Source of the DNA: Microbacterium sp. K24
GTDB taxonomy: Bacteria; Actinomycetota; Actinomycetes; Actinomycetales; Microbacteriaceae
Length of the DNA: 55,139 bases
Assembly (NCBI RefSeq): GCF_004794465.1
Contig: NZ_SSDJ01000066.1
Location: forward strand, 1-55,139
Direction of reading: 5' to 3'
The stretch's first letter is position 1, and the number at the start of each line of letters is the position of its first letter. Shown here in pieces: positions 1 through 7,092 of this stretch. A program made the translations under genes and the position numbers. The notes below the pieces were generated by a model. It worked only from the letters and a program-made list of their open reading frames with translations, had not been told where the DNA came from and did no database searches.

Positions 1-85
1 CTACGACTTCTCCGCGGATGCCGCGCAGCTGGCCTGGGTCTCGGCGATCAAGGACGAGGTCGACATCCGTCCGCAACTGGGCCAT
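1..85 (-). CDS. Possible 5' end of a leftward gene (partial, unidentified)
   Basis: An ATG at 83-85 opens a leftward frame that runs off the left edge after 28 codons, starting MAQLRTDVD. A strong LexA-like box lies just upstream, which suggests an SOS-regulated gene begins here. Against this, the codons include several that are rare in this genome (CTT, CGA, CCA, GTA), no clear ribosome binding site precedes the ATG, and base composition by codon position fits a rightward frame (positions 2 onward) better. That rightward frame has no stop before the neighbouring gene, so it is not convincing either. I do not recognise the product. Confidence 0.2.
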   Translation of the reverse strand, partial: MAQLRTDVDLVLDRRDPGQLRGIRGEVV

Positions 86-95
86 ACCCACAGTT

Positions 96-111
96 TAGAA
101 CAAACGTTCGA
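96..111 (-). promoter_or_regulatory. LexA-type SOS box
   Basis: Read on the minus strand the site is TCGAAC-GTTT-GTTCTA, matching the actinobacterial LexA consensus TCGAAC-N4-GTTCGA at 11 of 12 defined bases. It sits in a short AT-rich gap between the stop of the S4-domain gene (125) and a possible leftward start at 85. The position fits control of a leftward gene beyond the window edge. Confidence 0.55.
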
Positions 112-124
112 AACGCGCAGAATA

Positions 125-499
125 CTACTCGAGGAAATGGTCGCCCCGACCGCGGAGCTTGTCGATGTCTCGACGCTCGCGCTTCGTGGGCCGACCCGCA
201 CCTCGATCGCGCAGACCGAGCGCCGCCTGAGGCTCGCGCGCCGGAGTGCGATCGTTGTAGGCGAGAGCCGCGACCGGAGCGCCGACGCGCTTCACGAGGA
301 TCTGACGGACACCGAGGATCCGGTCGAATCCGGAGATGCGGATGCGGACCTCATCGCCGACGCGAATGACCGCCGCCGCTTTCACCTTCTCTCCATTGAC
401 GCGCACATGCCCTGCGCGGCATGCAGTCGTCGCCGCCGATCGCGTCTTGTAGACACGGACAGCCCAGAGCCAGCTGTCGATGCGAGCAGAGTCCACCAT
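125..499 (-). CDS. S4 domain RNA-binding protein (Hsp15/HslR-like)
   Basis: A 124-residue protein. The first 60 or so residues form an S4 RNA-binding fold (MVDSARIDSWLWAVRVYKTR, then an RAGHVRVNG segment), as in Hsp15, which binds stalled 50S subunits carrying nascent chains. The C-terminal tail is basic (GRPTKRERRDIDKLRGRG), probably adding RNA contacts. The ATG at 499 overlaps the lysoplasmalogenase stop as TGATG, so translation is probably coupled. The family assignment is firm. The specific ribosome-rescue role is inferred from Hsp15. Confidence 0.85.
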   Translation of the reverse strand: MVDSARIDSWLWAVRVYKTRSAATTACRAGHVRVNGEKVKAAAVIRVGDEVRIRISGFDRILGVRQILVKRVGAPVAALAYNDRTPAREPQAALGLRDRGAGRPTKRERRDIDKLRGRGDHFLE

Positions 500-1164
500 C
501 ACGAGTCCTTTCTGCGCAGCGCGATGAGCGCGCCGGCGATGATCAGCCCTTGTCCCAGCGTGTAGGTCAGCATGATCACGGGATTGCTCCACGAGGCGAG
601 CCCATCAGGCAGGAAGAGCCGGAACGCGAGGACGGTGTCGCTGGCGAGGAAGAAGGCTCCGCCCGCAACGACGATCGGATGGCAGCGCGACGAGAACGCG
701 GCTGTTCCACCCAGCACCAATCCGTACACCGCGACGGCGATCAGCAGCCCACCCGTATGCGGTCCGAGGAAGACGAGCATCGCGACCCACCACGCGGCGT
801 AGATCAATGCCCACCACGGCATCCGTCGTCGCGAGAGGTGGCGGACGAACAGGGCGATGTATGCCACGTGCGCGATGCCGAAGAACATGAGCATCAGCGG
901 CAGCTCGGGCGCCGTCGGGAAGAAGACGCTGGCGCCATCTCCGAGCCAGGAGAAGAACAGGGCCGTGAGCATCGCGACCAGCGCGGAGACCGGCGAGTGG
1001 CGACGGATCGAGAGCACCACCGGGATCGCCAGCAGTGGGATCAGCAGCAGCTTGGTCGTGCCGGCGACGGGACTCTCCACCGCGAGCAACGCGACATGCA
1101 CCGCGGAGGCCACGATGAAAGGGGCGAATGCCCACAGGATCAGCGAGGGGAGGGGGCGGCGCAT
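499..1164 (-). CDS. Lysoplasmalogenase (YhhN family) membrane protein
   Basis: A 221-residue, very hydrophobic protein with about eight predicted membrane segments. YhhN/TMEM86 enzymes hydrolyse the vinyl ether bond of lysoplasmalogens. Family-typical stretches include FFSWLGDGA and, near the C-terminus, FFLASDTVLAFRLF, each with an acidic residue inside a membrane segment. The ATG at 1164 was chosen because GAGGAG lies just upstream. An in-frame extension to 1233 would add 23 polar residues overlapping the next gene. The stop overlaps the S4-domain gene by one base, and the hypothetical gene upstream ends 40 bases away, so the three may be one leftward transcript. Substrate specificity cannot be read from the sequence. 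Confidence 0.85.
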   Translation of the reverse strand: MRRPLPSLILWAFAPFIVASAVHVALLAVESPVAGTTKLLLIPLLAIPVVLSIRRHSPVSALVAMLTALFFSWLGDGASVFFPTAPELPLMLMFFGIAHVAYIALFVRHLSRRRMPWWALIYAAWWVAMLVFLGPHTGGLLIAVAVYGLVLGGTAAFSSRCHPIVVAGGAFFLASDTVLAFRLFLPDGLASWSNPVIMLTYTLGQGLIIAGALIALRRKDS

Positions 1165-1204
1165 CTTCTCCTCGTCCTGTCGGGGGTCGGTGGACCCCGA
1201 CCGC

Positions 1205-1660
1205 TCAGGACTCGACGCTGACCTGGTCGACATCGCCGTCGGGCCCGAGGTGCACGGCGGGCCAATATCCCTCGGGGAAGTGTTCGCCGCAGGTGTCGAT
1301 CAGGTGCAGGATGATCGTTCCATCCGCCGCCGCCTCGATCGTCTCGAGCGTGAGGTCGGATGCCGCTTCTCCGAGCTCATGCGGTTCGGGTTCACCGTTG
1401 CTGAAGTTCGTGACCACGGCATCCGATGCGATCCGCCGCAGGGAGGCGAGGTCGGCGATCGTCTCGCGCACGCGAGGGAGGAGCGGCGTGATCTCCTCCG
1501 GATCCGAACCCTCGAGCATGAGCTCGAGCTCTGCCCCGTCGACGATGATCGTGGCGCCGTACCAGTCGTGGGTGAGGATGCTGCCGTCGGTCAGCTCCGT
1601 GGTGGCGCGGCTGAGGGTGCCGAGGGCGGGATCGTCGATGGTCGGATGCTCGTCGCTCAT
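1205..1660 (-). CDS. Hypothetical protein (acidic, DUF2004-like)
   Basis: A 151-residue strongly acidic soluble protein without signal peptide or membrane segment. It resembles small DUF2004-type proteins seen in actinobacteria and toxin-immunity neighbourhoods, but I see no diagnostic catalytic motif and no toxin nearby. The central part alternates beta-like strands (DWYGATIIVDGAELELMLEG) with acidic helices. The start at 1660 is supported by a -10-like TAGCGT at 1667-1672, six bases upstream, with no Shine-Dalgarno sequence, which suggests a leaderless mRNA. That box overlaps the stop of the upstream GNAT gene. Confidence 0.7.
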   Translation of the reverse strand: MSDEHPTIDDPALGTLSRATTELTDGSILTHDWYGATIIVDGAELELMLEGSDPEEITPLLPRVRETIADLASLRRIASDAVVTNFSNGEPEPHELGEAASDLTLETIEAAADGTIILHLIDTCGEHFPEGYWPAVHLGPDGDVDQVSVES

Positions 1661-1664
1661 GCCT

Positions 1665-2246
1665 TCACGCTAGCTCCCGCGTGACGAGCGTGCGACCCGG
1701 CTTGAGCTCGGCGGTCGTGGTGAAGCCTCCTGCGAGGAAGGTGCCGACCGTGCCGTGGAAGAGGTCGTTGGTGCGCTGCTTCTCGCCGCGCGTGTCTACC
1801 GGATACCCCTCGATGAGTCGGGCGCCGGATTCGCGGGCGTAGTCGACAGCGGCCTCGAGCAGTTCGAGATTGAGCCCCGATCCGCGATGCTCGCGCCGAA
1901 CGACGAAGCATGTCACCGCCCACACCGAGTCGTCGTCGAACGGTTCGGGGGATGCGGCCGCGATGATGCGCGTGCGCGGGATGCGGGCCTGCTTCGAGCG
2001 AGGACCGATCCTGATCCAACCCGCGGCCTCCCCGTCGACGTACGCCACGATCCCCGGCGGCGGCCCCTCATCGATCTCGGCGCGGAGCATCTCGGTGCGC
2101 TGCGGAGTGGTCGTCTCGTTCCAGTCCTTGTTGCTCAGCATCGGCCAGATGCACTGGCAGCTCGCGCCGTCGCCACCCCCGGTGAGCGCGTGCTGAACGT
2201 CGTCCCAGCGGGCGGTCGTCGCCACCTCGGTCGTGATCGTCGGCAT
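1665..2246 (-). CDS. GNAT family N-acetyltransferase
   Basis: A 193-residue acetyltransferase. The acetyl-CoA site is visible in the second half: strand VWAVTCFVV followed by RREHRGSGLN, a variant of the Q/RxxGxG/A loop, then helix LLEAAVDYARESGARLIEGYP. The N-terminal part carries CQCIWPM, typical of a GNAT subgroup with a Cys-rich N-terminus. The acceptor is unknown. The ATG at 2246 follows a -10-like TAGCGT (2254-2259) by seven bases, supporting a leaderless start. A longer frame to 2282 lacks support. The gene ends four bases before the next leftward start. Confidence 0.85.
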   Translation of the reverse strand: MPTITTEVATTARWDDVQHALTGGGDGASCQCIWPMLSNKDWNETTTPQRTEMLRAEIDEGPPPGIVAYVDGEAAGWIRIGPRSKQARIPRTRIIAAASPEPFDDDSVWAVTCFVVRREHRGSGLNLELLEAAVDYARESGARLIEGYPVDTRGEKQRTNDLFHGTVGTFLAGGFTTTAELKPGRTLVTRELA

Positions 2247-2315
2247 GCACGGCACGCTACGCCGAGCATGCGACACCCGCAACGCACCGGTTCGCGGAGG
2301 GCCGCCGGGTCAGGC

Positions 2316-2321
2316 TAAGAT
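2316..2321 (+). promoter_or_regulatory. Probable -10 box of the tRNA-Pro promoter
   Basis: TAAGAT lies 33 bases before the tRNA, a reasonable distance for a short processed leader. No good -35 hexamer is visible, as is common in actinobacteria. Confidence 0.4.
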
Positions 2322-2353
2322 AGGGGAGTTGCCCGCGCGGAAGCGCGGAACAA

Positions 2354-2430
<77 letters not shown>

Positions 2431-2434
2431 GTGA

Positions 2435-2468
2435 AGGCCCGGAAACTCGAGAGAGTCTCCGGGCCTTC
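2435..2468 (+). terminator. Rho-independent terminator after tRNA-Pro
   Basis: A ten-base-pair stem AAGGCCCGGA / TCCGGGCCTT with a smaller internal ACTC/GAGT pairing follows the tRNA directly. The downstream T-run is short, as usual in high-GC genomes. Confidence 0.8.
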
Positions 2469-2589
2469 TGCGTGTCCGGGGAAGGCCAACCCTTGACGCT
2501 CCCCTCATCGCAGAAGCGGGAGATGCCGTCCTGCGCCATCGCGATTCCTGCATACTGATCAGGACCTGGAAATGAGAACAGGACACGGA

Positions 2590-3489
2590 ATGGCGAAACG
2601 GACGGTCGGGTTTATCGGGCTCGGGATCATGGGTGTGCCGATGGCCACGAACCTGGTGCGCGCGGGATTCGACGTGGTCGTCTGGGCGCGATCCCCAGCA
2701 GCCGTCGAGGAGCTGGTCGCGGAAGGCGCGCGTGCCGCCGATGACGTGGCCGGCGTGTTCTCCGCAGCGGAGACGGTGATCCTGATGCTCCGAGACGAAC
2801 CGGCCGTCGACGCGGTTCTCGCTCGAGGGACGGGCACGTTCGCGGGGTTGGTCGCCGGGCGCACGGTCGTGCAGATGGGGACGTTCACGACGGCGTTCTC
2901 CCGCGCGCTCGCAGACGAGGTCGCAGCCGCCGGCGGAAGGTACGTCGAAGCGCCGGTCTCGGGGTCCCGCGGACCTGCGATCGAAGGGAAGCTGGTGGGG
3001 ATGCTCGCGGGCGAGGCAGACGTGGTCGCCGAGGTCGAGCCCGTGATCGCGGCGATGTGCGCGCAGACATTCCGGTGCGGCGATGTCCCGGCGGCCCTGT
3101 CGATGAAGCTGGCGGTGAACACCTTCCTCATCACGATGGTCACGGGCCTGGCCGAGACGTTCCACTTCGCTGCCCGCAGCGGCGCCGACCCGGAGGTGCT
3201 GCGCGAGGTGCTCGCCGCGGGGCCGATGGCATCCGTCGTGTCCCGCGGGAAGGCGCAGAAGCTCGCCGACGATGACCTGACGGCCCAGGCGGCGATCGTG
3301 GACGTGCTCAAGAACGCCAGGCTCGCCGAGGACGCCGCGACCGCGGCGGGCTCCGCGCACCCCCTGATCACCGCGAGCAGGGAACTGTTCGAGGAAGCCG
3401 CGGCGGCAGGTCTGGGCGCACAGGACATGATCGGAGTGATCGCGGCGTTCGCCGCTCGGGCCGAACCGGAAAGCGCACCCTCGATCTGA
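2590..3489 (+). CDS. NAD(P)-dependent beta-hydroxyacid dehydrogenase (3-hydroxyisobutyrate dehydrogenase family)
   Basis: A 299-residue cytosolic oxidoreductase. Residues 6-15 (VGFIGLGIMG) are the Rossmann NAD(P) loop, APVSGSRGPA at 121-130 is the substrate-binding loop, and the catalytic Lys of this family is K173 with N177 in SMKLAVNTF. The C-terminal half is the all-helical dimerisation domain. Relatives reduce tartronate semialdehyde, methylmalonate semialdehyde, succinic semialdehyde or glyoxylate. The substrate cannot be decided here. Two starts are possible, ATG 2572 and ATG 2590, each preceded by AGGA at good spacing. 2590 is preferred because it begins directly at the Rossmann strand. 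It stands alone between the tRNA terminator and a convergent gene. Confidence 0.88.
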   Translation: MAKRTVGFIGLGIMGVPMATNLVRAGFDVVVWARSPAAVEELVAEGARAADDVAGVFSAAETVILMLRDEPAVDAVLARGTGTFAGLVAGRTVVQMGTFTTAFSRALADEVAAAGGRYVEAPVSGSRGPAIEGKLVGMLAGEADVVAEVEPVIAAMCAQTFRCGDVPAALSMKLAVNTFLITMVTGLAETFHFAARSGADPEVLREVLAAGPMASVVSRGKAQKLADDDLTAQAAIVDVLKNARLAEDAATAAGSAHPLITASRELFEEAAAAGLGAQDMIGVIAAFAARAEPESAPSI

Positions 3490-3517
3490 TCCACGGCGTC
3501 GCCGCCTCAGGTTCGCG

Positions 3518-4768
3518 TCACGCGGTGATCTCGGCTCCGCCCTCGGCGACCTTCCGGATGTCCTCGTCTTGAATGGACTTGATCAGCGCATCCAACTTGA
3601 CCTTGAGCGCTGCCTTCTTCTTGACGTCCGTCTCGGCGGCGAACTCCGCGGACACGGATTTCGCATCCCGCAGGATCAGGACGTCACTGTAAGCGCCGAA
3701 CGCGTCGCCGACCTGGTCGAGGACCTGGTCGTCGGCCTGCTGTTGAAGGAACCGCGCCGTGAGGCCAGCGGTGACGGCCGCCGGTTTCCATTTCTTCAGC
3801 TTCGACTCCGTGCGACCGTTCACCGAGACCACGGCATAGGGGAAATCTCCTCGGAACGGCTCGGCTGGCGCGTCGACGGAGCGGAGCGTGCCGTCATCCC
3901 CGATGAAGAAGTCCTCGCCATTGACCGTCAGCGATGATTCGCCGGGCTTCGTCGATTGCGTCGACGTGTATCCGGAGCCCCATTGGCCCGGTTTCCCGGA
4001 ATCGGCCTTGGTCTCCGGGTAGAGGAGGACCCACCCTGCTTTGGCCTTCGGTAGCGTGGGGTTGTCGATGTTCAGCTCCCAGTCGAGGGAGACCATGTCC
4101 TTCGCGTCGACGAGACGGTCGATGAGGCTCACGACGAGGCTCGCGCCCGCGGACGCAGCTCGCACGAGCGCCTGTCCGGACGCGGCTCCCACCGGCCCTC
4201 CGAGTGCTCCGCCGGCGATGAAAGCAGGGAGGCCGGCGACGCCTGCGGCAGCCGTGATCACCTTCTGCACGCGTGCACGGTCGAATCCGTCGAACTTCAG
4301 ATTGACGGCGAGATTCAACGCGTCATCTGTGGCTGCGGGCGAGTAGTAGATGACGACGCTGCCCGCATCGACGCCGACATCGATGATCGCCCTGTCCGCC
4401 ACGTCGTACTTGGCCATGTTCATCGACATCACTCCCGCAGCGACGGAGAGTGGATCCTTCACCTGCGACGTGACGAGAACGTCTTTGCCGCGCTTGTTCG
4501 GCCCCAGGTAGACCGACTCCAACTTGATCAGGAGGGGCTTGCCGATTCCGATCTTCTGGAATCCCCCGGAGCCGGTGCCGGAGCCCGGCACAGGCTCCCC
4601 GCCTTTGACCACGGCGGACTTCTTCTTCGTCCCGCCGTGCGGGGAGGATGCTTCCCCGAGTCCTCGTCGCGGTGCGCCGGAGACCTGGACGCCTTTGCCG
4701 CGCTTCTCTGGCTCGAGATTCGAGCCGCTGGCGGGGGAATCGTATGAATCTGCGCGCTGATCAACCAT
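3518..4768 (-). CDS. Hypothetical protein of unknown function, 416 residues
   Basis: I do not recognise this protein. Residues 1-75 are low-complexity, rich in Gly, Ser, Pro and charged residues, and probably disordered. A predicted beta-rich domain follows (KIGIGKPLLIKLESVYLGP, with SVVIYYSPA further on). Around residues 175-215 lies an Ala/Gly-rich hydrophobic stretch (AAAGVAGLPAFIAGGALGG) that could insert in a membrane or form a glycine-zipper helix pair. A second beta region includes WELNIDNPTLPKAKAGWVLLY, and a charged, helical C-terminus (residues 340-416) may be coiled coil. There is no signal peptide. GGAGG lies seven bases before ATG 4768, so the longer frame to 4807 is unlikely. 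It is monocistronic, flanked by a convergent dehydrogenase and a co-directional TetR gene upstream. Codon use is less GC3-rich than its neighbours in places, consistent with recent acquisition but not proof. Confidence 0.7.
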   Translation of the reverse strand: MVDQRADSYDSPASGSNLEPEKRGKGVQVSGAPRRGLGEASSPHGGTKKKSAVVKGGEPVPGSGTGSGGFQKIGIGKPLLIKLESVYLGPNKRGKDVLVTSQVKDPLSVAAGVMSMNMAKYDVADRAIIDVGVDAGSVVIYYSPAATDDALNLAVNLKFDGFDRARVQKVITAAAGVAGLPAFIAGGALGGPVGAASGQALVRAASAGASLVVSLIDRLVDAKDMVSLDWELNIDNPTLPKAKAGWVLLYPETKADSGKPGQWGSGYTSTQSTKPGESSLTVNGEDFFIGDDGTLRSVDAPAEPFRGDFPYAVVSVNGRTESKLKKWKPAAVTAGLTARFLQQQADDQVLDQVGDAFGAYSDVLILRDAKSVSAEFAAETDVKKKAALKVKLDALIKSIQDEDIRKVAEGGAEITA

Positions 4769-4900
4769 GGGAAGCCTCCGGGTCGGGAACACCGTCGTCC
4801 TCCGCACAGTGTGACACCGGACCCTAGGCGCTACAAGGGGTTCGAGGTGGGGCGGGGAGCCTGGCCGTTCCGAGCAGAGAATCGTTCCCGACTGCCGCGC

Positions 4901-5548
4901 TCATACGCCCTCGTCGATCGCCTGGCGCAGCCTCCCCGCCTCCAACCCCAATGCCCACTCCGCGACATCCGCGACCACCTGAGTGTGCGCCGGATGCTCG
5001 ATCGGCTCGGACGAGTTCACGTAGGACCCGCCGCCGTCGAGCGCGATGAGGATGCGGATGCAGGCGGCCGCAGGATCCGCTCCGGGGAAGTCGCCCGAGG
5101 CGATGCCGTCTTCGATGATCTCGGTGAGCCGCTCCCGGTCGAGCGTGTCCTGCACCTGCAGTTCGGCGTCGAGCGTCGGGCTGAACCGGGAGAGATGACG
5201 GGCGTTGAGCCAGAGCCGGGCGAGGGGCAGCGAACGGCCGCGCTCGACGTGATCCACGAAGCGGGCCAGACGCTCCAGCGGGGTGCCTCCGGTCGTGAAG
5301 AACTGCTCGCGTTCGATCACCGCGGCCCGCGCGAAGGCGGCGACCACCAGATCCTCCGCGACCGGGAAATAGTGGGTGATCAGGCCCGGACGCACGCCGA
5401 GGCGCGCGGCGACGGCGCGCAGCGTGATGCGCTCGAGCCCCTCCTCGATCGCGATCGCCGCGGCGCACGCGAGGATGTCTTCCCGCCGCTCTTCCGGAGG
5501 CTTGCGGGTCCGCGGCGATGCGGCCGGAGAAGAAGTGCTTGACGTCAC
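4901..5548 (-). CDS. TetR/AcrR family transcriptional regulator
   Basis: A 215-residue repressor-type protein. The N-terminal helix-turn-helix is clear: REDILACAAAIAIEEGLERI, then TLRAVAARLGVRPGLITHYF. The all-helical remainder is the ligand and dimerisation domain. It is transcribed divergently from the permease-amidohydrolase pair, and the gap carries inverted and direct repeats, so it probably represses that operon and itself. The GTG at 5548 follows a -10-like TAGCAT (5556-5561) by seven bases, implying a leaderless mRNA. An ATG at 5557 is the alternative. The inducer is probably the transported or hydrolysed compound, by inference. Confidence 0.85.
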   Translation of the reverse strand: MTSSTSSPAASPRTRKPPEERREDILACAAAIAIEEGLERITLRAVAARLGVRPGLITHYFPVAEDLVVAAFARAAVIEREQFFTTGGTPLERLARFVDHVERGRSLPLARLWLNARHLSRFSPTLDAELQVQDTLDRERLTEIIEDGIASGDFPGADPAAACIRILIALDGGGSYVNSSEPIEHPAHTQVVADVAEWALGLEAGRLRQAIDEGV

Positions 5549-5558
5549 CCCACCCATG

Positions 5559-5603
5559 CTATTGAATGAGTGACCAATAGTCCATTGGGCATGTGACCAA
5601 TAG
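5559..5603. promoter_or_regulatory. Probable TetR operator between divergent genes
   Basis: GTGACCAATAG occurs twice in direct orientation (5570-5580 and 5593-5603, period 23). The first copy is also part of an inverted repeat, CTATTG (5559-5564) with CAATAG (5575-5580), and CCAAT (5574-5578) pairs with ATTGG (5584-5588). The site overlaps the likely -10 of the tetR gene, as expected for autorepression. Confidence 0.65.
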
Positions 5604-5646
5604 CACGGTGACCGACAGCGATGATGCTCCTCCCGAAAGGAACTCC

Positions 5647-7092
5647 ATGACCCAGAACCCTCCCGTCGACGCGGGGCACCCGGCCGCCGAACACCTCGAC
5701 GCGGCGTCCCGCCCCGAGACACGGGGCATCGAGCTGATCGACGACGCCGAGCGCCACGGCAGGGCGCGCGACCTCTTCCTCATCTGGGCGGCCCCGAGCG
5801 TCAGCATCCTGAATCTCACGATCGGGGCATCGCTGATCCTGCTCGGTCTCGAGATCTGGCAGGCGATCGCCGTCATCGTCGCCGCGTCGCTGTTGTGGAT
5901 CCTGCCCGGCATCATCGCCGGCAGCGGACCCGCCTCCGGCACCTCCGGCTCTGTCGTGACGCGGGCGATGTACGGCATCCTCGGCAACCGGCTCTTCGTC
6001 GCCGTGGTCGGATGGTTCATCGGCGCGGTCTTCCTCTCACTCACCTGGCTCGCATCGTCGTTCCTCGGCGCCGACCTGCTGCGGCGCATCGGCATCGTCG
6101 ATCCGATCTGGGTGCCGATCGGCGTCACGCTCGTCGTCTCCGCCGTCACGATCCTCGTGGCGATCTTCGGCCACGGACTGATCCTGCGCGCCTACCCGTA
6201 CATGGCCGGAGCGCTCTTCATCATCTTCCTGGCCGTCGCCGGATTTATCCTGCCGACCGTCGATTGGCAGTATGCGGCCCCCGAACCGCTGAGCGGCGCC
6301 GCACTCTGGTCGGCGATCTCGATCGGCTTCACGATCCTCGCCTCGACGCCGCTGTCGTTCATGAACAGCCCCGACATCGCCCGGTACCTGCCGCGCGACA
6401 CGAAGCCCTCGCACATCACCGCCGCGACGGCGCTCGGCGGCGCCATCCCGTTCATCGTCTTCACGATCGTGGGTGTGCTGCTGGCCACCGGAGTGAGCGA
6501 CGCCGCGTTCGCCGTCGGCATCGACGTCGCCCTGGTCGATCTGCTCCCGTCCTGGCTCGGACCGATCCTCGTGCTCGGCGTCGTGATCAACACGATCGCG
6601 CTGAACGCCATGACCGCCTACACATCGAGCATGGCCCTGCAGGCGATCGGCTTCCGGCTGCGGCGCATCCCCGCGGCGATCATCGTCGGCGTGGTCGGCA
6701 CCGCCCTGACCATCTACCTGGTGCTGTCGTCGAGCCTGCTGGAGGCGGCCAACCTCATGCTGCAGTTCCTCGTCGTGGTCTCGGGACCGGCGATGGCGAT
6801 CTTCGTCGTCGACGTCATCCTGCGCCGCTACGACTACGACGGCGTCGATCTCTTCCACGACCGCCCTGGAGGTCGGTTCTGGTACTCGGCCGGGTGGAGC
6901 ATCCCCGGCATCACCGCGCTCTTCGCCGGCGGAATCGCCACAGCCCTCTGCCTCTCGACGAGCGTCTGGAGCGGCCCGATCGCCCAGCTCACCGGCTACA
7001 TCGACCTGTCGGTGCCCGTCGGTATGCTCGTGGCCGCGGTGCTCTACGCCGGTCTGTTGCGCACGCCCCTCGGAAAGGACGGTCGACCATGA
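5647..7092 (+). CDS. NCS1-family purine/cytosine permease
   Basis: A 481-residue integral membrane protein with about twelve hydrophobic segments, of the nucleobase:cation symporter-1 family (CodB/PucI type). The early GASLILLGLEIWQAIAVIV segment and the SGPASGTSGSVVTRAMYGILG loop are typical of NCS1 transporters for cytosine, purines, hydantoins or related amides. AAGGA lies six bases before ATG 5647. A GTG at 5593 inside the operator repeat is unlikely. The stop overlaps the amidohydrolase ATG by four bases (ATGA). The pairing suggests uptake of a compound that the amidohydrolase then cleaves, under the divergent TetR regulator. The substrate is not determinable. Confidence 0.88.
   Translation: MTQNPPVDAGHPAAEHLDAASRPETRGIELIDDAERHGRARDLFLIWAAPSVSILNLTIGASLILLGLEIWQAIAVIVAASLLWILPGIIAGSGPASGTSGSVVTRAMYGILGNRLFVAVVGWFIGAVFLSLTWLASSFLGADLLRRIGIVDPIWVPIGVTLVVSAVTILVAIFGHGLILRAYPYMAGALFIIFLAVAGFILPTVDWQYAAPEPLSGAALWSAISIGFTILASTPLSFMNSPDIARYLPRDTKPSHITAATALGGAIPFIVFTIVGVLLATGVSDAAFAVGIDVALVDLLPSWLGPILVLGVVINTIALNAMTAYTSSMALQAIGFRLRRIPAAIIVGVVGTALTIYLVLSSSLLEAANLMLQFLVVVSGPAMAIFVVDVILRRYDYDGVDLFHDRPGGRFWYSAGWSIPGITALFAGGIATALCLSTSVWSGPIAQLTGYIDLSVPVGMLVAAVLYAGLLRTPLGKDGRP

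Noticed and set aside
2..136. Rightward frame at the left edge with good codon-position composition
   Set aside because: It has no stop before running through the whole S4-domain gene on the other strand, so a gene end could not be supported.
5895..7088. Rightward extension of the amidohydrolase frame into the permease gene
   Set aside because: The extension is Arg-rich out-of-frame permease sequence. The amidohydrolase starts at the ATGA overlap at 7089.
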